Source: Acidilobaceae archaeon
GTDB lineage: Archaea > Thermoproteota > Thermoprotei_A > Sulfolobales > Acidilobaceae
Reading direction: 5' to 3'
NCBI GenBank assembly: GCA_027081695.1
Contig: JALWJI010000031.1
Location: 1 to 6,528 of the forward strand
Length of the DNA: 6,528 nt
Position 1 is the first letter of the stretch, and each line of letters opens with the position of its first letter. Below are positions 1 through 6,014 of this stretch, in pieces. The position numbers and the translations under genes are program-made. The notes below the pieces were generated by a model. That model was given only the letters and a program-made list of their open reading frames with translations, had not been told where the DNA came from and ran no database searches.

Positions 1-210
1 TACTATGTATAAGGCAGCTAGTATTGTTGCTAGTCCAAAGAGTATGTAGCTTGTCACCGCTACCGGGACATGTATATAGATATTCCTATAGGCGGTCGGA
101 TCGCCTATCGGGACTATGCCTGGATAAGGAGCATTGAAAATACTGTAGAGTACCGTGAAAACATCCGCTAGTACAAGGACGAGGAATACTCCTAGTATCG
201 CCCTCTTCAC
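1..210 (-). CDS. ccmC: CcmC-type cytochrome c maturation protein, N-terminal part (runs off left edge)
   Basis: Seventy codons are visible, starting at a GTG at 208-210 and open to the window edge. I read this from the reverse complement. The protein begins MKRAILGVFLVLVLADVFTV, a first membrane helix, then an extracellular stretch with the motif YRNIYIHVPVA (residues 41-51), then a second helix (about 52-70). The motif corresponds to the R-I-x-Y-x-H-V-P-x-A signature of CcmC, whose histidine (H47 here) is a heme ligand in the bacterial protein. CcmC is a membrane protein that loads heme onto the chaperone CcmE. The diagnostic tryptophan-rich WWD segment would lie past the left edge, so related CcsA-like proteins cannot be fully excluded. 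The start is supported by a strong ribosome binding site. The gene begins 2 nt after the ccmF stop, so the two are surely co-transcribed and probably translationally coupled. Confidence 0.8.
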   Translation of the reverse strand, partial: MKRAILGVFLVLVLADVFTVLYSIFNAPYPGIVPIGDPTAYRNIYIHVPVAVTSYILFGLATILAALYIV

Positions 211-212
211 GG

Positions 213-3071
213 CTACTCACCCTCCCTCCTAACTCCTAGTAGAACGGAGGCAAATCCTGACGCTGCCATTCCAAAGCCACCGGTCCACACAAGCCATATT
301 CCTGGGATCACCTTTGCTCTAACAAGTATTCCCTGTGTTGCGATACTGGAATTATCGGGGTCAAAGGTTACAGCACTGTGATATAGTTTCAGGGCCTCGT
401 ATAGTGCGAGGCCAGGCTGGCTCATTGCCAAGTCCACTATGGCGTTGGGGTTACTTGACTGGTACCTGTTCGCCATGGCAAGTACGCTTGCGAGGGAGAA
501 TGTTTCTCCTGGGCTGGTCTCCTGGGCCACTTCATGTAGATAGTATATCATTAGCTCGTGGTATGTGTCCTGGGTAGGCGGATATACTTCTAGGTATACG
601 TCTCCTGTACCCACTCTTACTATGAGGGGTTTCGCCACGAGTCCTCGTATTCCTTGTAGTTCTCCGTTGAGTTCGAATCTTTGCTCTAGTGTCTTAGTAG
701 TGACCTTGTCCCCTTCTTTTATCTCGAATGTTAGTTCTAGGACTGCTCCTTCTGGTAGGCTCTTAGGGACTGGTGGATAGCCTAGACATGATATTGTCCA
801 ATTACAGTTGGGTGGGAACGAGCTTTCAAGCTCGGCTAAGCCGGTTGTGAGTATGTAGTCTTCTAGTTGTGTCCCGTTTACTAGTCTGAAGAGTGTCCAT
901 GAGAAGTCGTTTGCTCTGAAGAGTGCTAGTCCGTATAGCTTGTTGTCTGTTATGTTTGATGGTATTTTGTAGCCGTCTAGTTCGCCGTGTAGTCGTATCA
1001 TTGAGTTCTCGACGATGTAGGTATCGTTTATGAAGGTACCGTTTCCTCCGCCATGAGGTGATAGAGTTGCGCTTAGCCAAGTTACGTTCATTTTAGTTGA
1101 TCCGAGGTCTATAATAGTGCTAGTGTTGCCTTCTAGTAGTTGCGGCGTGCTGTTTGAGGCCTGTAGTCCCTTTACGGATATGTTGCTTACTACAATTACC
1201 TCTAGTGTTACGTTCGGTTCTGTGCCGGGAGAGAGTATTAGGAATAGTTTTCCGTTTTCGATCGTTAGTGTGAGGTTGTTGGTTGTTTGTGTGATGTTAT
1301 CACTGTATGTAATGTTTGCATCTGGGATCTCTATTTCGGCTGTTATGTTTACTCCGGAGAGGAGCTCGTATAGTCCCTTGGATTCTAATAGCTTAATACC
1401 TTCTAGCGCATCTATATAGGTTTCTCCGAAGCCGAGAACCATCAGTGCTATTGGAACGCTTCCAGCATAGTATATGGGTGACCTACCGGCGTATGGAGTA
1501 TATGCGTCTATTTCTCCTTCTTGGAGCCTAAACTCGTAGGATACTAGTTTTATTTCTACATCGCCGACAATTATGCTTTCTCCTAATGGGACTCGCTGTT
1601 CTAGATAGTATGATTGGCTGAAACTATATGCACCGCTCGCAATTATTCCTAGGACTAGTAGTCCGGTGAACCCGTGTATTATTAGTCTTGTCCGGGCCGG
1701 GAGCCCTATTCTTGGGAATCTTCTTAGCGCAGAGTAGAAGGCTGTGGCTGTGGCTATGCTTGTGGGAGGTAGCATGAATAGCGCATATACGTTTGTGGCG
1801 AGCGAGCTATGGGGAAACAGGACTATCTCTCCAATATAGCCTAGGAAGGCTAATATGGCTCCGGCAACGATGCCGCTTCCAACTATTGCACGCGCGGTCT
1901 TCCATGATAGTCTCTTGCCAAACATGCTGAGAGGCATTGATACAATTAATAGTGCTAGGCCTGGTGCTAGGAGAGGATGATATACTTTGATCGCTTCGTC
2001 ACCGGTCGGTGCACTTTCAATTATTCCTGCGAGGATCCTGATTACTGATGACGCTAGTAGCGCGAATGTCACTATACCCATGTAGAGTAGTGAGAGCACC
2101 GATAACTTGACACCTGTAGTGTATGGATCCCGGAATTCTAGATCCATTATATGTTCGTAGACACGTGGATTCCTTAGTCCTGCCGCTATAAACAATATTG
2201 TTGCTATCCCAAGTAGTTCTACAGTCATAGTCGCGCTATTGGCAAACCCGTGGAGTGGTGATAGTCCTGCACGTGTGACGAGAAGAGCGAAGAAGACCGT
2301 TGCTCCCGTTATTATAGTGAGAGACCTGGCTAGATCTCGTGATAAGAGCCATGCGTGCAGTGACGCTGTGAGGAACAGCCATGGTAGTAGCTCTGATACT
2401 TCTACTGGATCCCAGGCCCAGTAGCCTCCCCATCCAAGTGTTTCATAGCTCCACACTCCTCCTAGTAGTATTGCGAGTGATAAGAATGGCCATGCTATGA
2501 GTGATAATGTCTTAGACTCTCTTATGAGGCCCGCTAACGATAGTGTTGCAGCGGCTAGTATTGTTCCGTATGCTAGGAATGTTGCTAAAGGGTGTGGATA
2601 GATCCAGGGGCTCTGTAGGAGGGGGTTGAGGCCTGCTCCTGCTTCAGCGACTGTTGGGTTCAGATCATACGCTCCCTGTAATGTTGCGATAACAACTATT
2701 AGTGAACCTACTAGTCCCGAGGACAGTATTGTTTTAGCGTTCTTGGTTTTCCTAGTCATCAGTAGGATCTCGAGCGAATACAGTGATGCTATGGATGCTA
2801 GACTTCCGCCGCCACTAGCCCATGTCGACGCGAACCTGTATATGAGTTCGTGTCGGCCACTATACATGTATACCGGCTCCAGAGTATAGTCTTGTATAAT
2901 AAAAGCATACGCATAGACTAGCCATGCTAAGATCATAGTGCCTAAGCCAATCTTCCATACAAGTAGAGCCGTCTTCGGCTTCGAGTCCCTTCTAAAATAA
3001 TAGTATAAGCCTCCTACAAGAGACCAAAAAGCTCCAAGTAAATATATGTATCCCGTGTAGTGAAGAGCCAT
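213..3071 (-). CDS. ccmF: CcmF-type heme lyase of cytochrome c maturation, with enlarged extracellular domain
   Basis: This 952-residue membrane protein has a CcmF core. The core holds about 14 hydrophobic helices in residues 1-485 and a last one at about 922-946. The heme-handling WWD segment is at about 207-230 (GWGGYWAWDPVEVSELLPWL). Histidines H160 (IYPHP), H239 (TASLHAW), H274 (SPLHGFA) and H466 (LIIHGFTG) fall where the four heme-binding histidines of bacterial CcmF are expected; I placed them from memory of the family. CcmF is thought to take heme from CcmE and join it to CxxCH cysteines outside the membrane. Bacterial CcmF is usually about 650 residues; the excess lies between H466 and the last helix. 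That region (about 490-920) carries 15 N-X-S/T sequons, while residues 1-490 carry none. It also holds the protein's only cysteines, C756 and C762. The bacterial HEGS motif near residue 87 reads GGGS here. The ATG start follows the upstream stop by 6 nt. Confidence 0.9.
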   Translation of the reverse strand: MALHYTGYIYLLGAFWSLVGGLYYYFRRDSKPKTALLVWKIGLGTMILAWLVYAYAFIIQDYTLEPVYMYSGRHELIYRFASTWASGGGSLASIASLYSLEILLMTRKTKNAKTILSSGLVGSLIVVIATLQGAYDLNPTVAEAGAGLNPLLQSPWIYPHPLATFLAYGTILAAATLSLAGLIRESKTLSLIAWPFLSLAILLGGVWSYETLGWGGYWAWDPVEVSELLPWLFLTASLHAWLLSRDLARSLTIITGATVFFALLVTRAGLSPLHGFANSATMTVELLGIATILFIAAGLRNPRVYEHIMDLEFRDPYTTGVKLSVLSLLYMGIVTFALLASSVIRILAGIIESAPTGDEAIKVYHPLLAPGLALLIVSMPLSMFGKRLSWKTARAIVGSGIVAGAILAFLGYIGEIVLFPHSSLATNVYALFMLPPTSIATATAFYSALRRFPRIGLPARTRLIIHGFTGLLVLGIIASGAYSFSQSYYLEQRVPLGESIIVGDVEIKLVSYEFRLQEGEIDAYTPYAGRSPIYYAGSVPIALMVLGFGETYIDALEGIKLLESKGLYELLSGVNITAEIEIPDANITYSDNITQTTNNLTLTIENGKLFLILSPGTEPNVTLEVIVVSNISVKGLQASNSTPQLLEGNTSTIIDLGSTKMNVTWLSATLSPHGGGNGTFINDTYIVENSMIRLHGELDGYKIPSNITDNKLYGLALFRANDFSWTLFRLVNGTQLEDYILTTGLAELESSFPPNCNWTISCLGYPPVPKSLPEGAVLELTFEIKEGDKVTTKTLEQRFELNGELQGIRGLVAKPLIVRVGTGDVYLEVYPPTQDTYHELMIYYLHEVAQETSPGETFSLASVLAMANRYQSSNPNAIVDLAMSQPGLALYEALKLYHSAVTFDPDNSSIATQGILVRAKVIPGIWLVWTGGFGMAASGFASVLLGVRREGE
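216..229 (-). promoter_or_regulatory. Ribosome binding site for ccmC, overlapping the ccmF 3' end
   Basis: On the minus strand the bases before the GTG start read GGAGGGAGGGTGAG, then the last two bases of the ccmF stop codon and a two-base gap. GGGTGAG lies 5 nt before the start and matches the GGAGGTGAT core expected for archaeal 16S rRNA. Its position inside the last codons of ccmF fixes the GTG as the start and suggests coupled translation. Confidence 0.7.
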
Positions 3072-3077
3072 TTCATA

Positions 3078-4154
3078 TTACACCCCGAACAATATTATGC
3101 CTGAGATCACGAGGACAACTCCAGCGATCGCGTATCCATATTCTATTTTCCCCGCAAGTCTCCCCAGATGAGATCCCGCATAGAAGAGAAGTGCAAAACC
3201 TATTCCTGCTCCTAGAGAAAGCAGTATCGAGCCGGTAACTGCCTGGATTATTCCAAGTGTACCAGCTATTGCTACTCCTGCTCCTAACAACGGGAGACTG
3301 CATTGCGCGGATATAACACCAAGGAACAGACAGGATTTACCGGCGCTCGTTGTTAATGGTAGAGCTCCTCCCAGCACCATGTATGCTCCGGCCAGAACGG
3401 CAAATAATGCTATACCTGTCTTTAACCATGATATTATGCCTACTACAAGGCTAAAAGCAAGAGCTATTCCGAGCGAGACAAGTAATAGTCCAGCCATCGA
3501 GGAAAGTATACATGTCAATGATCCACGAGATTGTCTTGTTTGGGTTCCAGATGCGCCGCCTGCAAGACCCATTGCTAGAACTATTGGAGCAACACATGGT
3601 GATAAGACGATTCCTATACCGAACACTATCATGGCTATAGGCCATAGCTTGCTACTGAATAGTCTTGCTCCGGTTTCAATAAGTCCGCCGCCTGATTCCT
3701 CTTGTGCTATGTCTAGCTTGCAAGAGGATTCTACCCAGACTAGTATCGCCTCCGTCATATTACCCTCGAAGAGTCCCACATGTCTCGCCAATATTTTTCC
3801 GTCTGGCGACAATACAAGGATAGTAGGCGTCTCTAGAACATTATATTTAGAGAATATCTGTACCGTGTCGGGACCATATTTTACATCAGTAAAAGTTATA
3901 CCATTGTATTCTTTACCGATAGTCTCCCAGTAGGGCCTCAGTTCTTCACATGCAGGACATGTCTCGCTCCAAAATAATACCGCGGTGCAGTTTCCTTGGT
4001 TCAACGACTGTCCTAGGTTATCGGTTCCGTTAATTATCTGAGGTGGGGTAGTTATTGATATAATCCATGAGGAGAGGAGAGCAGCAAATAAAAACAAGGC
4101 TAATATCTCAAAATCCCTCAGATCTCCTTTCTTAGGTATATTCATTCGAGCCAC
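3078..4154 (-). CDS. ccdA: Thioredoxin-CcdA fusion, transmembrane thiol reductant for cytochrome c maturation
   Basis: The 358-residue protein has a first membrane helix (about 15-36), a thioredoxin-like domain (about 40-145) and a CcdA/DsbD-type membrane domain (about 168-358, roughly six helices). The thioredoxin part shows the active site C66-P-A-C69 preceded by FWSET, and a cis-proline (P110 in ETPT). The CcdA part shows the two redox cysteines expected within the membrane, C187 in SPCVAP and C284 in AQCSLP. Three sequons (N42, N55, N132) all lie in the thioredoxin part, which places it outside the cell. CcdA passes electrons from cytoplasmic thioredoxin to an outside thiol protein, which reduces apocytochrome CxxCH cysteines; here donor and acceptor are one chain. 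DsbD has its thioredoxin domain at the C-terminal end, so the order is reversed. C56, C145, C215 and C275 are additional cysteines. The GTG start has GTGAT 5 nt upstream; an ATG three codons later (4143-4145) is an alternative. It is the first visible gene of the operon. Confidence 0.88.
   Translation of the reverse strand: MARMNIPKKGDLRDFEILALFLFAALLSSWIISITTPPQIINGTDNLGQSLNQGNCTAVLFWSETCPACEELRPYWETIGKEYNGITFTDVKYGPDTVQIFSKYNVLETPTILVLSPDGKILARHVGLFEGNMTEAILVWVESSCKLDIAQEESGGGLIETGARLFSSKLWPIAMIVFGIGIVLSPCVAPIVLAMGLAGGASGTQTRQSRGSLTCILSSMAGLLLVSLGIALAFSLVVGIISWLKTGIALFAVLAGAYMVLGGALPLTTSAGKSCLFLGVISAQCSLPLLGAGVAIAGTLGIIQAVTGSILLSLGAGIGFALLFYAGSHLGRLAGKIEYGYAIAGVVLVISGIILFGV
3081..3086 (-). 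promoter_or_regulatory. Ribosome binding site for ccmF, inside the last codons of the thioredoxin-CcdA gene
   Basis: The minus strand reads GGGGTG directly before the TAA stop of the upstream gene and 9 nt before the ccmF ATG. It matches the GGTG core of archaeal Shine-Dalgarno sites. Another ATG at 3074-3076 is out of frame, so the ATG at 3069-3071 is the start. Confidence 0.55.
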
Positions 4155-4242
4155 TTTTTATCACACAACTCTCAAACCCTTAATCAATGGTTTTTCATTG
4201 TTAATTTTCGAGCATAAAAAATATCTATATTCATAGTTCTCA

Positions 4243-4250
4243 TTATATAA
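4243..4250 (-). promoter_or_regulatory. Candidate TATA box for the thioredoxin-CcdA/ccmF/ccmC operon
   Basis: On the minus strand this reads TTATATAA, within GTTATATAATG. A start about 25 bases downstream would fall near 4220 and leave a leader of about 65 nt. A second candidate, TTTTTTAT at about 4214-4221, would give a shorter leader. I cannot choose between them from sequence alone. Confidence 0.35.
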
Positions 4251-4267
4251 CAAAGTATATTAATGAC

Positions 4268-4276
4268 TTTATATTT
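4268..4276 (+). promoter_or_regulatory. Candidate TATA box for the octaheme cytochrome gene
   Basis: TTTATATTT is a good match to archaeal TATA boxes. Transcription would start about 25 bases downstream, near 4295-4300, giving a leader of roughly 45 nt before the TTG start. I see no strong BRE directly upstream, and other AT-rich runs nearby could serve. Confidence 0.45.
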
Positions 4277-4342
4277 CCAAACCAGTATTTTCAATTCTCA
4301 ACGATAAGACCCAGTCTTCGACTATGAATTACATGATGAGCC

Positions 4343-5962
4343 TTGTCTAGCCTAGGGAGAATAGGGGCTTTCACAATAATCTTTTTGCTAGTCCTAGCAA
4401 CAATAATTGTCTCGAATGTTTATGCCAGCGAAGACGAGGAGGAAACAGAATACTCTTCTATGGAACGCAGAAAAATAGACCATACAGAATACTGGCAGGA
4501 AGCAGGCATAACATCGTATAATGGTAGTGCAACATGTATCCTGTGCCACGAGGACGAAGTATACGAAGTATTCCATAGCTATCACTACCAGATGGCTAAC
4601 GAGATCACAGATATTGCAGGAGTACACAGCATATACTTTGGAGGACGCTACGCCTACAACGATTTCTGTGGAGCCATATTCTGGAACGGAAACGTCAACG
4701 TCAACTATATCGGCAAAGCAATATTAAAAGCTCCACCTCCAGAATACAGCGATCTCGAAGGCAAATTCATAGCTTCAGGATGTAGCATGTGCCACGGAGT
4801 CAGCATGGGACTCATCCCAAGCACGGAACCAACCCCAGAACAGCTAGGTAACATCGACTGTCTAGCATGCCACGCCGATCCAAACGTGTACTTTGCCGGT
4901 GGGCCAGGTGTAGTGAAGTATGGCTACAAAGTAGTGTACCAAGATGAGAACGGTACATGGAGATACATGGTCAACCCCAACATAAGCGTATGGGACCTAG
5001 CAGCAAACATCTATGATAAACCCACAAACATAAACTGCCTAGTATGCCACGCGTTCAGCGGTGGAGGACCACACTACAAGAGGCCAAACCTATCACCCGA
5101 TCTAATGAAGAACGTCAGCAGGGAATTCGACGTACACCTCGCGGCTGGACTAAGTTGTATCGACTGTCACCAGGTAGAAGACCACAAGTTCCCCACTAAA
5201 TCAGCAGACACATGGAGCAGAGAAGGAGACAACGTACCTACATGCACCCAGTGCCACGGCGACCAGCCACACGAAGGAGTTAAGGGCTGGTTCCTCAACA
5301 AGTTCCACCTAGACAAAGTAGCTTGCCAGACATGCCACATACCATACATAGCGCACGGAGACTATCCAACCGACGTATATAGGAACTGGAGTGATCCAGA
5401 GTTCGTCCCTGAAGCCGCAAAATACGAGCCCTCACTAGATCTACAAAGCATGGTTGAACCAGTTTATCTATGGTACAATGGGACCAGAGAAGTCTACTTA
5501 TATCCCCAACCAGTAACTCCAGATGAAGATGGCTACATCACATACGTGAAGCCTCTAGGCGACAAAGATGATCCTGACTCCAAGATTTATCCATTCAAGC
5601 TACACTATGCGGTGGTGCCATATAGCGAGACAGGCAAAGCACCAATACCGATAAAGGTCGGAGTAGTATTCGCTACCGGCAACATTTCTAAAGCAGTAGA
5701 AATAGGGTCAAAGATCTCAGGCCTAGAGTGGCAGGGAGACTGGGCTATACTAGTAAGATATATGCAGGTAAACCACGGAGTAGTCCCAGCAGAAGAAGCA
5801 CTATCATGCTTTAACTGCCACGGACCAACCGTCAAGAGAATGCCGTGGCCAGAGCTCGGGTACGGCCACTTCCCCGAGATAGCATTCATAACAATAACAA
5901 TCGCGATCCTAGCAGGCATAGGAATAGTAATATGGAAGCTAATCCTTCCAAGGCTCCGCTAA
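4343..5962 (+). CDS. Octaheme c-type cytochrome, tetrathionate reductase (OTR) family, secreted and membrane-anchored
   Basis: The 539-residue protein has a signal peptide (R6, hydrophobic 8-24, likely cut after VYA at 28), a soluble body and a C-terminal anchor helix (about 512-534) followed by a basic end. Eight CxxCH heme sites start at C65, C147, C173, C232, C272, C301, C328 and C489. The wording around them matches the octaheme tetrathionate reductase family as I know it: DH near the N-terminus (H47), NDFC before heme 2, IDCLACH, NCLVCH with FSGGGPH, DVHLAAGLSCIDCH, VACQTCHIP, and a last motif followed by PWPELGY. Many histidines outside the motifs (H244, H265, H281, H310, H322, H478 among others) can be distal heme ligands. 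In the Shewanella enzyme, which reduces tetrathionate, nitrite and hydroxylamine, heme 2 has a lysine ligand; K141, K129 or K125 are candidates here. Seven sequons support an outside location. TTG is the start because an in-frame TGA at 4337-4339 excludes anything longer. The physiological substrate is unknown. Confidence 0.85.
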   Translation: MSSLGRIGAFTIIFLLVLATIIVSNVYASEDEEETEYSSMERRKIDHTEYWQEAGITSYNGSATCILCHEDEVYEVFHSYHYQMANEITDIAGVHSIYFGGRYAYNDFCGAIFWNGNVNVNYIGKAILKAPPPEYSDLEGKFIASGCSMCHGVSMGLIPSTEPTPEQLGNIDCLACHADPNVYFAGGPGVVKYGYKVVYQDENGTWRYMVNPNISVWDLAANIYDKPTNINCLVCHAFSGGGPHYKRPNLSPDLMKNVSREFDVHLAAGLSCIDCHQVEDHKFPTKSADTWSREGDNVPTCTQCHGDQPHEGVKGWFLNKFHLDKVACQTCHIPYIAHGDYPTDVYRNWSDPEFVPEAAKYEPSLDLQSMVEPVYLWYNGTREVYLYPQPVTPDEDGYITYVKPLGDKDDPDSKIYPFKLHYAVVPYSETGKAPIPIKVGVVFATGNISKAVEIGSKISGLEWQGDWAILVRYMQVNHGVVPAEEALSCFNCHGPTVKRMPWPELGYGHFPEIAFITITIAILAGIGIVIWKLILPRLR

Positions 5963-5970
5963 TCCTGAAA

Positions 5971-6003
5971 AGCCCCCCTTTTTCCCCTTATTATTCTATT
6001 TAG
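5971..6003 (+). terminator. Pyrimidine-rich terminator-like tract after the octaheme cytochrome gene
   Basis: About 10 bases after the stop codon the plus strand runs through six Cs, five Ts, CCCC and then T-rich sequence. T-rich tracts without a hairpin are typical archaeal transcription stops. The tract sits in a 52-base gap between convergent genes. On the minus strand it is purine-rich, so it would not act in the same way for the opposing gene. Confidence 0.5.
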
Positions 6004-6014
6004 TATCCTACTTA

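Larger units (their letters stand above)
4155..4342. promoter_or_regulatory. Divergent promoter region between the maturation operon and the octaheme cytochrome gene
   Basis: This gap of 188 bases is clearly richer in A and T than its flanks and separates two divergently transcribed units, so it must hold both promoters unless an outside promoter reads through. TATA-like elements are visible for each direction (listed separately). I see no convincing operator; the only short inverted repeat is a 5-bp CAATG/CATTG pair at 4185-4200. Sharing the region could allow joint control of the cytochrome and its maturation genes, which is inference. Confidence 0.65.

Noticed and set aside
1117..1419. A 100-codon plus-strand frame within ccmF
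   Set aside because: It mirrors the sequon-rich extracellular domain, is rich in Ser and Val as expected from the complement of Asn/Thr-rich coding, and has no identifiable features.
213..3071. Possible fusion of a CcmF gene with an unrelated surface protein gene
   Set aside because: The last membrane helix expected of CcmF is present after the large domain (about 922-946), so the extra sequence is an enlargement inside the normal topology and not a tail fusion.
3379..3933. A 184-codon open frame on the plus strand opposite the thioredoxin-CcdA gene
   Set aside because: It is fully antisense to a gene with clear catalytic motifs and membrane helices, and its product shows no recognisable domain or ribosome binding site.
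4185..4200. Inverted repeat CAATG-N6-CATTG in the divergent promoter region
   Set aside because: A 5-bp stem in AT-rich DNA is expected by chance and does not extend outward, so it is not strong enough to call an operator.
5605..5919. A 104-codon open frame on the minus strand opposite the octaheme cytochrome
   Set aside because: It lies entirely within the cytochrome gene, including its last heme motif and part of its anchor helix; it looks like a by-product of the coding strand composition.
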